A stretch of DNA of 64,000 nucleotides, taken from positions 105,198-169,197 of the forward strand of contig JAFQDK010000042.1 in NCBI GenBank assembly GCA_017399305.1, given 5' to 3'. A program made the position numbers and the translations under genes. A model generated the notes under the pieces. It saw only the letters and a list, made by a program, of their open reading frames with translations, was not told the origin of the DNA and did not search any database. The stretch's first letter is position 1; each line of letters opens with the position of its first letter. This DNA is from Clostridia bacterium. Its GTDB lineage: Bacteria; Bacillota; Clostridia; Oscillospirales; CAG-272. Shown piece by piece: positions 1 through 7,155 of the stretch.

Positions 1-101
1 TGGTCGAGCTCTGCCATGATAATAACATCGTCACCTTTCTGAATGTTTACACCTGCGCGAGTAATAAGCTCGGCGTATTTTTTTTGTACAGTTAATTTCA
101 T
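1..101 (-). CDS. M29-family aminopeptidase, N-terminal fragment
   Basis: The minus strand opens with ATG at 101-99 and runs off the window edge, so only 33 residues are visible. They read MKLTVQKKYAELITRAG, then VNIQKGDDVIIMAEL, which resembles the start of M29 (AmpS/PepS type) metallo-aminopeptidases, cytosolic enzymes that trim N-terminal residues from peptides. A GAGGT Shine-Dalgarno lies just upstream. The gene follows dut on the same strand with a 16-base gap and is probably co-transcribed with it. Catalytic residues lie outside the window, so the call rests on N-terminal resemblance only. Confidence 0.65.
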   Translation of the reverse strand, partial: MKLTVQKKYAELITRAGVNIQKGDDVIIMAELD

Positions 102-117
102 TGTAGTTACCTCGTTT

Positions 118-618
118 TTACTTTCCCGTTGAGCCGAAGCCGCCTTCACGGATGCCGTCAGCATCATCGTCAAAGGTTATGCCGTATTCGTCGAAAATGC
201 CTTGCGCAAAAGCATCGCCGGCATCAAGCGAAACGGTTTTCTGCTCGTTTGAGTCGTTTGTTATTTTGATAAATATATGTCCTTCATTTGAAGCGTTGTA
301 ATAGTCACTGTCGATAATTCCCACGGTGTTGTTAAGTTGCAAACGGAACTTGAAGCCAAGACCACTGCGCGGATATATTTTGAAAACCCAGCCTTCTTCC
401 ATGAAAACGCGGATGCCTGTAGGTATCTTTGCTGTTTCTCCGGGGGCAAGTGTTACAGCGCGCGGAGTGCATATGTCATAGCCTGCACTGCCTTTTGTTG
501 CGCGACGCGGCAATGTAATGGTGTCGTAAACAGAAGAGCCATCCTCGCCGAAAGTGTCAAGCCAATCGCCAATGAACTGTTCTTTTGAAACTTTTTCAAA
601 TCTTGCAATTCTTTTCAT
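118..618 (-). CDS. dut: dUTP diphosphatase (dUTPase)
   Basis: This protein hydrolyses dUTP to dUMP and pyrophosphate, keeping uracil out of DNA and feeding thymidylate synthesis. The 166-residue product shows the five trimeric dUTPase motifs in order: AGYDI (motif 1), PRSGL (motif 2), GIIDSDYYN with the substrate-stacking tyrosine (motif 3), GDAFAQGIF (motif 4) and the glycine-rich REGGFGSTGK tail (motif 5). A 25-residue N-terminal extension precedes the core, and motif 3 is followed by a slightly longer loop (NASNEGH) than in many homologues. The start has a CGGAGG Shine-Dalgarno. A TATACT hexamer with an upstream TG lies about 25 bases before the start codon. It is divergent from the cobalamin-riboswitch operon. 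Confidence 0.96.
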   Translation of the reverse strand: MKRIARFEKVSKEQFIGDWLDTFGEDGSSVYDTITLPRRATKGSAGYDICTPRAVTLAPGETAKIPTGIRVFMEEGWVFKIYPRSGLGFKFRLQLNNTVGIIDSDYYNASNEGHIFIKITNDSNEQKTVSLDAGDAFAQGIFDEYGITFDDDADGIREGGFGSTGK

Positions 619-681
619 ATGTTCCTCCGAGAAGTTTTTTCCTATTCAGTATACCACAAAAAATCAAATAAATAAAGATAT

Positions 682-710
682 TTGACATTTTTATCGTACG
701 GTGATATACT
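682..710 (+). promoter_or_regulatory. Promoter of the B12-riboswitch operon
   Basis: TTGACA (682-687) and TATACT (705-710) are separated by 17 bases, a near-consensus housekeeping sigma promoter. The predicted transcription start near 717 is immediately before the riboswitch core. Confidence 0.8.
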
Positions 711-718
711 GTTTTCAG

Positions 719-873
719 CAAATCGAGAGGAATTGGGTGTAAATCCCAAGCGGGCACGCCGCCGTAAATCTGTTTTGTGAAACAGGCACGTTGCCACACG
801 TGCTTTGCGTAAGCAGTCATTGAGAAATCGAGAAGGCGTTTCACATGTTAAGATAAGCCGGAATACTTGAGGT
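719..873 (+). promoter_or_regulatory. Cobalamin riboswitch
   Basis: The leader has the conserved order of a B12 (cobalamin) aptamer: a GAGAGGAATTGGGTGTAAAT block, then AAGCGGGCACGCCGCCGTAA, and near the 3' end AAGCCGGAATACTTGAGG at 855-872. A helix TCTATC/GATAGA (878-908) follows just before the ribosome-binding site at 926-931 and could be the expression platform, either as a ribosome-site control or as a weak terminator. It precedes a DUF4430 lipoprotein and an ECF S component, which fits cobalamin-repressed uptake genes. Confidence 0.85.
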
Positions 874-940
874 TGAATCTATCTTTCGCGAGTGCCGTAT
901 ATGATAGAGCGCAGAAATAAAATTAGTGAGGAAAAAAGAA

Positions 941-1336
941 ATGAGGAAACAAAGTTTATTTATTCGCATTTCACTTGTTCTGACACTTTTACTGCTTGTG
1001 GCGGCGGTTATGGTTGGATGTGGTGAAAAAGATGTTGCCGATGCACAGGAATGCACGTTTACATTCACAGCAGTATTTGCAGACGGAAGCACAGAGAAGC
1101 ATGAGATCAAAACAACCTGTGCTACAGTAGGCGAAGCACTTTTGGCAGAGGGACTTATAGCAGGTGAGGAAAGCGCCACCGGAATTTATGTAAAGACTGT
1201 ATGCGGAGTTACTGCAGACTATGACATAGACCAGACTTGGTGGGGGCTTTATGTAGACGGTGAGCAGTCAATGGTTGGCGCAGACTTTGTAAATTGCGCT
1301 GATGTTACCGAGGTTGAGTTCCGAGTTGAAAAGTAA
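941..1336 (+). CDS. DUF4430 domain lipoprotein, B12-regulated
   Basis: This 131-residue protein begins with a lipoprotein signal sequence whose lipobox is VMVGC, so it is probably lipid-anchored outside the membrane. The rest matches the DUF4430 type, a small domain related in fold to the C-terminal domain of transcobalamin, with the typical WWGLYVDGE segment. I chose ATG 941 over GTG 926 because GTGAGG at 926-931 is the likely Shine-Dalgarno. The gene lies under a cobalamin riboswitch and overlaps the ECF S-component gene, so a role in capturing a corrinoid or a lower-ligand precursor is an inference from context. No cobalamin-binding residue was identified directly. Confidence 0.8.
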   Translation: MRKQSLFIRISLVLTLLLLVAAVMVGCGEKDVADAQECTFTFTAVFADGSTEKHEIKTTCATVGEALLAEGLIAGEESATGIYVKTVCGVTADYDIDQTWWGLYVDGEQSMVGADFVNCADVTEVEFRVEK

Positions 1337-1856
1337 AAAGTGGCTCACCACGCGTGAGCTTGTTATATTTGCTATGCTTGGTGCGCTGATGTTTGTCGGT
1401 GACATAGCATTTGAATGGGCCCCCAATGTGCATCCTATTGCAATGTTGCTTATGGTGTACACTGTTGCTTTTCGCAAAAAGGGAATTATACCGTTTATAA
1501 TTTACATTGTACTTCAAGCGGTGTTCTTTGGCGGACTGTGGCTTGTTCCGTATCTATACATATTTCCGCTTTGCTGGCTTTGTACACTTGCGGTATCTGA
1601 AAAACTTTCACGCGTACCGCGGCAGATATGTTATACAGTGATATGCACACTGTTTGGACTTTTATTCGGCGCGCTTTATGCTCCATTTCATGTAATTGTG
1701 TTCATGAAGAGCTTTTCTGTAAGCAAGATGCTTGCATGGATAGCATCGGGAATTACTTTTGATATTATTCACGCTGTCGGCAATTTTGCCGCATCGTTTC
1801 TTATCATACCGCTTGCAGATCTGCTTCGTAAAATCAATAAAACAAAAACAGCCTGA
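1326..1856 (+). CDS. ECF transporter S component, predicted cobalamin-related
   Basis: The product of about 176 residues is strongly hydrophobic with roughly five to six membrane helices and begins KSKKWLTTRELVIFAML, typical of substrate-binding S components of energy-coupling factor transporters. It would bind a vitamin or precursor and use shared EcfA/EcfT subunits encoded elsewhere. The cobalamin riboswitch and the DUF4430 partner point to B12 or a B12 precursor. The start is uncertain: TTG 1326 overlaps the upstream stop and gives the usual short N-terminus, while ATG 1302 and TTG 1314 are also in frame. Overlap implies translational coupling. Confidence 0.8.
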   Translation: MKSKKWLTTRELVIFAMLGALMFVGDIAFEWAPNVHPIAMLLMVYTVAFRKKGIIPFIIYIVLQAVFFGGLWLVPYLYIFPLCWLCTLAVSEKLSRVPRQICYTVICTLFGLLFGALYAPFHVIVFMKSFSVSKMLAWIASGITFDIIHAVGNFAASFLIIPLADLLRKINKTKTA

Positions 1857-1870
1857 AAAGGCTGTTTTTT
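1844..1870. terminator. Bidirectional terminator
   Basis: The hairpin AGCCT-gaaa-AGGCT is flanked by an A-run and a T-run, so it works on both strands. It lies between the convergent S-component gene and phosphotransferase gene and partly overlaps the end of the former. Confidence 0.85.
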
Positions 1871-1873
1871 GTT

Positions 1874-2623
1874 TTATTCGTATTCAACTACATTTACCCA
1901 GGTGTGAAGGAATTCCTGCTCCTCGGGCTTGCCTTTGACAGACTGCGAAGCTGCAACAATGGGCATCCATTTCTGAACATACTGCTTTGCAGTGTCGCTC
2001 TTTTTGCAGAAGGTGTTGAGGTAGAATTCTGCTCCTTCTTTGTCACCCGCAAGGTGGAAGAGAAGATATGTTCTTGCGGCATCGGCAGCTGCGTTACCCT
2101 GTGTAACATGAGCCCAGTCTATGATATATGGCTTTCCTTCGGGAGTGATAATGATGTTCGAGGGGTCAAGGTCGCCGTGGCAAACCTTGTTGTGCTTTGG
2201 CATTGATGCAATGCGTGTGTGCAATTCATAACGTGTGGTGGCATCAAGGTTGCTGAGGTCGATTTTGCGGTTCATTTTGTCCTTGATGCGGGTGAGCAGT
2301 GGAACGCGCTTTGTGTGTATCTGCATCTGGATATCCACCATAAGCTCAATGTATTCGTTCTTCTTCTCGGGGTTTTCTTCAATCATCTGTGCAAGCGTTT
2401 TACCCTCGATATAGTCAAGCACGATTGCCCATTTTCCGTCGATTTTTGTCACTTCATGAAGTCTTGGGATGTTGAGGTCGGTTTCTTCAACACGCGCCTG
2501 ATTAAGGGCTTCGTTCAGAACATCAGCTTTGGAATAGTTTTCATCGAAAAGCTTAACGGTTTTGTCACCGTTACGGTAAATTATCTTAGTAGGTCTTTTT
2601 GCAATAACATTTTCAAATTCCAT
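1874..2623 (-). CDS. APH/choline-kinase-like phosphotransferase
   Basis: The 249-residue protein has the kinase-like fold of the aminoglycoside phosphotransferase/choline kinase superfamily. The catalytic loop is CHGDLDPSNI with the Brenner-type aspartate and asparagine, and the metal-binding segment is YIIDWAH. An N-terminal lobe with VLDYIEGKTL corresponds to the hinge. It probably transfers phosphate from ATP to a small hydroxylated substrate, which cannot be identified from sequence. It begins three bases after the adhE stop and is therefore likely in the same transcript. Calling it an antibiotic resistance gene would be unjustified. Confidence 0.8.
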   Translation of the reverse strand: MEFENVIAKRPTKIIYRNGDKTVKLFDENYSKADVLNEALNQARVEETDLNIPRLHEVTKIDGKWAIVLDYIEGKTLAQMIEENPEKKNEYIELMVDIQMQIHTKRVPLLTRIKDKMNRKIDLSNLDATTRYELHTRIASMPKHNKVCHGDLDPSNIIITPEGKPYIIDWAHVTQGNAAADAARTYLLFHLAGDKEGAEFYLNTFCKKSDTAKQYVQKWMPIVAASQSVKGKPEEQEFLHTWVNVVEYE

Positions 2624-2625
2624 TG

Positions 2626-5241
2626 TTATACCTCCTCATGCTTGCCGTAGTAAGCGTTAAGATACATTTGTCTGATTTCGCTCATCAGCGGGTAACGGGG
2701 ATTTGCGCCTGTGCACTGGTCGTCGAATGCCTGCTCAACCATGTCGTCAAGACGCTCAAGGAAGTTCTCTTCGTCTGCAACATAGTCGCGTATGGTTTCT
2801 TTTATTCCTACCTTCGATTTAAGATCATCGATGGCCTTGATAAGTCTTTCAACCTTGCTTTCGGTTGTTTTGCCGCCAAGACCTAAATAATCTGCGATCT
2901 CGGCATAGCGCTCTGCGGTCTTAGGGTGGTCATACTGCGGGAATGTGCCCATCTTGGTTGGAGCATCGCAAGCGTTGAAGCGGATAACTTCGTCAATCAT
3001 AAGCGCATTTGCAACGCCGTGGGGGAGATGGTGGAACGCGCCAAGCTTGTGCGCCATGGAGTGGCAAACGCCGAGGAACGCGTTTGCAAATGCCATGCCT
3101 GCCATTGTTGCGGCGTTTGCCATTTTTTCGCGTGCGACAATGTCTGTTGTGCCATTGTCATAAGCCTTGGGTAGATATTCAAATATCATCTTAAGTGCGC
3201 GGAGTGCAAGCCCGTCGGTGTAGTCTGTTGCCATCATAGAAGCATATGCTTCTACTGCGTGGGTAACTGCGTCAATACCCGATGCGGCTGTGAGCCCCTT
3301 GGGGGCGCTCATGTGATAATCTGTGTCAACGATAGCCATGTCAGGGAGCAGTTCATAGTCTGCGAGAGGATACTTTACGCCGCTTGTCTCATCGGTGATA
3401 ACTGCAAAAGGAGTAACTTCAGAACCTGTACCTGCTGATGTGGGGATAGCGATGAAGTAAGCCTTTTCTCCCATTTTCGGGAAAGTGTAGATACGCTTGC
3501 GGATATCCATAAAGCGCATAGCCATGTCCATGAAATCCACTTCGGAATGTTCATAGAGAACCCACATTATCTTTGCGGCATCCATTGCGCTGCCGCCTCC
3601 GAGTGCGATGATGCAGTCGGGTGCGAACGCGGTCATTTGTGCGGCGCCTGCTTTTGCACACGCGAGTGTGGGGTCGGGCTCGACATCGAAGAATGTGTCG
3701 TGTGTAATACCCATTTCATCAAGCTTGTCTGTGATAGCTTTAGTATAACCGTTTTTGTAAAGGAAACTGTCGGTAACGATAAATGCTTTCTTTTTGTTCA
3801 TAACCGTTTTCAGCTCGTCGAGAGCAACCGGCAGACATCCTTTTTTGATATACACTTTTTCAGGTGCGCGGAACCAAAGCATGTTCTCTCTCCTTTCTGC
3901 AACGGTTTTTATATTGAGCAGGTGCTTTACACCTACGTTTTCGGATACGCTGTTGCCACCCCATGAGCCACATCCGAGTGTGAGCGAGGGGGTGAACTTG
4001 AAGTTGTAGATATCGCCGATGCCACCGTGCGAGGAAGGTGTGTTGACAACGATGCGGCAGGTGTGCATTCTTTCAGCAAAAGTATCAAGCTTTTCGCGCT
4101 GGGTAACGGTGTTGAGATATATGGATGCGGTGTGGCCCATACCGCCGTCACTGATAAGCTTTTCAGCTTTAGCAAGTGCTTCGTCAAAGCGCTTGTAGCT
4201 ATACATTGCAAGCACAGGGGAGAGCTTTTCGTGAGCAAATTCTTCTGACAGATCGGTGCTTGTCACTTCGCCGATAAGTATTTTTGTCTTTTCAGGGACT
4301 TTAACACCCGCGAGTGAAGCGATGGTATATGCGCTCTGGCCAACTATCCTTGCGTTGAGTGAGCCGTTGATAATGATGGTTTTACGAACCTTGTCAAGCT
4401 CATTCTCTTTTAAGAAGTAGCATCCGCGTGCCTGGAATTCGGCTTTTACTGCATCATAGATTTTGTCAGAAACGATAACCGACTGTTCTGATGCACATAT
4501 CATGCCATTGTCAAAGGTTTTAGAGTGGATGATCGAGTTTACTGCAAGCAGAATGTCCGCGCTTTCGTCAATGACAGCGGGGGTGTTGCCGGCGCCAACG
4601 CCGATGGCGGGCTTGCCGCTTGAATAAGCGGCGCGAACCATGCCGGGACCGCCTGTTGCGAGGATGATGTCCGCTTCTTTCATAACGAGGTTAGTCATCT
4701 CAAGGCTGGGTACATCTATCCATGCAATGATGTCCTCGGGTGCGCCTGCTTCGACTGCGGCTTCAAGAATGATTCTTGCAGCGCAGATGGTGGATTCTTT
4801 TGCTCGGGGATGAGGACTTATCACTATGCCGTTGCGTGTTTTAAGCGCGAGCAGACATTTGAAAATAGCGGTGGAGGTTGGGTTTGTTGTGGGTATGACA
4901 GCCGCAACAACTCCGATTGGTGCTGCGATTTTCTTTATGCCGTAAACCTTGTCCTCTTCGATTACACCGCAGGTTTTGGTATCCTTGTAATTATTATATA
5001 TATATTCAGCGGCGTAGTGGTTTTTGATGACCTTATCTTCTGCAACGCCCATGCCGGTTTCGCTGACGGCGAGCTTTGCAAGTGGAATTCTCTGACGGTC
5101 AGCCGCAAGTGCTGCTGCGCGGAAAATAGTATCAACCTGCTCCTGTGAGTAGGAAGCAAACTTTCTCTGAGCGGCGCGCACGCGCTCAATTGCTTCTTCA
5201 AGCTTTTCAACACTGTCAACTATTTTGTCGTTTGTGTTCAT
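2626..5241 (-). CDS. adhE: Bifunctional acetaldehyde/alcohol dehydrogenase AdhE
   Basis: This 871-residue fusion reduces acetyl-CoA to acetaldehyde and then to ethanol, consuming two NADH, and is the main ethanol-forming enzyme of many anaerobes. The N-terminal half is a CoA-acylating aldehyde dehydrogenase with the catalytic cysteine in NGMICASEQ (about residue 250). The C-terminal half is an iron-dependent alcohol dehydrogenase with the NAD site GGGSAMDAAK and the iron-binding cluster HSMAHKLGAFHHLPHG. Length is normal for the family; members assemble into long helical filaments (spirosomes). An AAGGAG Shine-Dalgarno precedes the start. The upstream region holds a promoter overlapped by a Rex-like operator, so transcription probably follows the NADH/NAD ratio. 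Confidence 0.97.
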   Translation of the reverse strand: MNTNDKIVDSVEKLEEAIERVRAAQRKFASYSQEQVDTIFRAAALAADRQRIPLAKLAVSETGMGVAEDKVIKNHYAAEYIYNNYKDTKTCGVIEEDKVYGIKKIAAPIGVVAAVIPTTNPTSTAIFKCLLALKTRNGIVISPHPRAKESTICAARIILEAAVEAGAPEDIIAWIDVPSLEMTNLVMKEADIILATGGPGMVRAAYSSGKPAIGVGAGNTPAVIDESADILLAVNSIIHSKTFDNGMICASEQSVIVSDKIYDAVKAEFQARGCYFLKENELDKVRKTIIINGSLNARIVGQSAYTIASLAGVKVPEKTKILIGEVTSTDLSEEFAHEKLSPVLAMYSYKRFDEALAKAEKLISDGGMGHTASIYLNTVTQREKLDTFAERMHTCRIVVNTPSSHGGIGDIYNFKFTPSLTLGCGSWGGNSVSENVGVKHLLNIKTVAERRENMLWFRAPEKVYIKKGCLPVALDELKTVMNKKKAFIVTDSFLYKNGYTKAITDKLDEMGITHDTFFDVEPDPTLACAKAGAAQMTAFAPDCIIALGGGSAMDAAKIMWVLYEHSEVDFMDMAMRFMDIRKRIYTFPKMGEKAYFIAIPTSAGTGSEVTPFAVITDETSGVKYPLADYELLPDMAIVDTDYHMSAPKGLTAASGIDAVTHAVEAYASMMATDYTDGLALRALKMIFEYLPKAYDNGTTDIVAREKMANAATMAGMAFANAFLGVCHSMAHKLGAFHHLPHGVANALMIDEVIRFNACDAPTKMGTFPQYDHPKTAERYAEIADYLGLGGKTTESKVERLIKAIDDLKSKVGIKETIRDYVADEENFLERLDDMVEQAFDDQCTGANPRYPLMSEIRQMYLNAYYGKHEEV

Positions 5242-5269
5242 TGTTGCATTCTCCTTATATAAAAAGATA

Positions 5270-5319
5270 CCTTGGATATACTATGTTAAAAGTTTAACAC
5301 TATCCAAGGCTCTTGTCAA
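5270..5319 (-). promoter_or_regulatory. adhE promoter with Rex-like operator inside a terminator-like hairpin
   Basis: On the minus strand TTGACA (5319-5314) and TAAACT (5296-5291) are 17 bases apart. The palindrome TGTTAA-aagt-TTAACA (5284-5299) overlaps the -10 box and matches the established Rex consensus TTGTTAANNNNTTAACAA except for its outermost bases. A second pair of arms, CCTTGGATA (5270-5278) and TATCCAAGG (5301-5309), encloses it and is followed on the minus strand by a T-rich run. In read-through RNA from the LysR gene this would fold as a terminator. Rex control of adhE is well known in clostridia; the identification here is by motif. Confidence 0.75.
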
Positions 5320-5365
5320 TATATAAAATTAGCAAAATGTATTAAGGTTGATTTGTCGTTTTTGT

Positions 5366-6286
5366 CTAAAATAACTGCTCGCACATGCTTTTTACATGAG
5401 CGATAAAAGAATTATCAAGCGATGACAAGTTGTAATTCTTGCGATAGATAAGCACATCTTTATACTCTGCAGAACCGACTACGTTTTTCTGAACAAGATT
5501 ATGCTCATCAAGAATACTTTGCGATACAGGAGAACTCAGTACAAAAGAGTCTGGAACATCTTTAAGCAAGGTATACTGACTGCAACGCTCGAAAATATAG
5601 ATGCGCTTTTTCATTTGAGGCGAAGCAACTGCTCTCACAGATGTTGAGGAGGCAGGTGCCGGAATGTAAGGATCTTCATGCAGAACTTCGATATAATCCT
5701 GCAGATCTTCTAACGTTATGCTTTCTTTGCTTGCGAGAGGTGATTCTTTAGAAACAAAGAGAACGGGAGAAAAAGTAAAGATGTCTTCATATGCGAGATT
5801 TTTAAATTCAAAGTGCTGTTTGTAGTATTGCTCAAATGTTGTCTGAAAGCGAACCACTCCGATATCGTATTCTCCGACGGAGACGTTGTTGATTGCTTCG
5901 ATTGCATCTGCTTCTTTGTAAAAGAACTCAAGGGGATTGTCGTGATCGGTCGCTTTTATCATTTGCGAAAATGCTTTGGCGATGTATGTAGCGTGCGGAG
6001 CACATACAGAAAACTGCTGTTTCTGTTTTTTACCACCGCGATAAATCGCCTCAATCTCATCTACCTGATTGAGGATGCGGTGCGCGTATTGCAAAAATTC
6101 TTCGCCCTCTTCGGTAACTTCGATACCTTTTGAGTTTCTGTCAAAGATAGTTATACCGAGAGATTCTTCAAGCTCTTTTATTGCTCGGCTGAGGTTAGGC
6201 TGTCCCATATACAGGTTTTCTGCGGCACGGCTGATCGACTTGGTTTTTGAAACCTCGACAGCATATTTCATGTGCAAAAGATTCAT
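5366..6286 (-). CDS. LysR-family transcriptional regulator
   Basis: The 306-residue protein has an N-terminal winged helix-turn-helix (residues 1-60, with SISRAAENLYMGQPNLSRAI), a linker helix, and a two-lobed effector domain with the SVGEYDIGVV segment near the first lobe. Such proteins bind DNA as tetramers and respond to a small metabolite. It lies immediately upstream of and parallel to adhE, with a promoter, a Rex-like box and a hairpin in between. It may regulate adhE or a neighbour, but no LysR-type T-N11-A site was assigned and the effector is unknown. Confidence 0.9.
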   Translation of the reverse strand: MNLLHMKYAVEVSKTKSISRAAENLYMGQPNLSRAIKELEESLGITIFDRNSKGIEVTEEGEEFLQYAHRILNQVDEIEAIYRGGKKQKQQFSVCAPHATYIAKAFSQMIKATDHDNPLEFFYKEADAIEAINNVSVGEYDIGVVRFQTTFEQYYKQHFEFKNLAYEDIFTFSPVLFVSKESPLASKESITLEDLQDYIEVLHEDPYIPAPASSTSVRAVASPQMKKRIYIFERCSQYTLLKDVPDSFVLSSPVSQSILDEHNLVQKNVVGSAEYKDVLIYRKNYNLSSLDNSFIAHVKSMCEQLF

Positions 6287-6420
6287 GCGTAGCGTTCCCC
6301 CTTTACCTTAATAATACAATACTTTAATAATTTTAGCATAAGTTTGTAAAAATGGCAACAAGCGTGCGAAAAATAGCTTAAATTGCGAAAAATGTTGGTA
6401 CAGATATGTAAAAACAAACA

Positions 6421-6450
6421 AAACCGTGACGCATTACACCGTCACGGTTT
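6421..6450 (-). terminator. Terminator after the PII-like gene
   Basis: Arms AAACCGTGACG (6421-6431) and CGTCACGGTTT (6440-6450) form an 11-bp stem followed on the minus strand by a T-containing tract. It ends the DUF1538/PII-like transcript. Confidence 0.8.
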
Positions 6451-6461
6451 TGTGATTTGAT

Positions 6462-7151
6462 TTAATCTGAAAGACCGATTACATTGTCGATCGGTAGGGA
6501 ATAAACAATTCCTTTTGCTTCGGAATGGATTCCGCATTTTTCACTGATAGCTTGCATAATGGCGAGCTTTGTTTCTGAATTTGCTACGATAAGCACAATG
6601 TCTTTCTCTTCGGCGAGACCTGTGCCGACATGGGGCAACGCGCTGTCATCAACTACAGAACGGCTGTGCAACACAGTACCGCCGCCGGCACCAGCAGCTC
6701 TTGCAGCAACCATAACGTCTTCGCTGTATCCGAGATTGACCACTGCGGCAATCATTGCATTTTTCTTTTCGCTCATGGCGCGTGTGTCCTTCCTTTCTGT
6801 TTCTTCTTCGCTGAGTCCTGCAAGCATCCTGAATGCCAGCTTGCTTGCACCGTTTATCGGTATTGTGTACGCTATACCGCTGTTGACAGTACCAATCTTC
6901 AATGCTTTGTGCAGTTTAAGCAGCATTGCATCGGCAACAGGCTTTTGTAAAGCGCATATCAGCAGTCGCTTTTCTTGCGAGCCAAGTCCAAGAATGTCAA
7001 GAACTTCGCTTGATGCTGTTCCCATAGCTCCCATGCGGTAGTGAATCGGGACAGAATCTTGGTCGAAAAGTTCGGCTGCTTCAGCCGCCATTTTCGGCGA
7101 AGTAATAAGAAATAGTAAGCGGAGTTTGTCAAAGCTTTCGTTGTTTGCCAT
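6462..7151 (-). CDS. Tandem PII-like regulatory protein
   Basis: The 229-residue protein reads as two PII/GlnB-like ferredoxin-fold halves. The first spans about residues 8-110 and the second about 128-229. The second keeps a T-loop-like stretch AAGAGGGTVLHSR after a VVNLGYSEDVM strand-helix unit and a C-terminal EKDIVLIVANSETK segment. PII proteins sense nucleotides and 2-oxoglutarate and control transporters by direct contact. The gene begins four bases after the stop of a DUF1538 membrane protein, so the natural inference is that it gates or senses for that protein. The covalent tandem arrangement differs from classical single-domain GlnB. Ligand and target are unproven. Confidence 0.75.
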   Translation of the reverse strand: MANNESFDKLRLLFLITSPKMAAEAAELFDQDSVPIHYRMGAMGTASSEVLDILGLGSQEKRLLICALQKPVADAMLLKLHKALKIGTVNSGIAYTIPINGASKLAFRMLAGLSEEETERKDTRAMSEKKNAMIAAVVNLGYSEDVMVAARAAGAGGGTVLHSRSVVDDSALPHVGTGLAEEKDIVLIVANSETKLAIMQAISEKCGIHSEAKGIVYSLPIDNVIGLSD

Positions 7152-7155
7152 CTTA

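Noticed and set aside
596-844. Minus-strand frame across the cobalamin riboswitch
   Set aside because: It overlaps the aptamer and a promoter on the other strand and has no protein-like features.
1874-2623. Aminoglycoside resistance gene
   Set aside because: The fold is shared by many small-molecule kinases and the adhE context gives no support for drug modification.
2219-2650. Long plus-strand frames opposite the phosphotransferase and adhE
   Set aside because: They are antisense shadows of clear genes with conserved motifs, lack Shine-Dalgarno sequences and resemble no protein.
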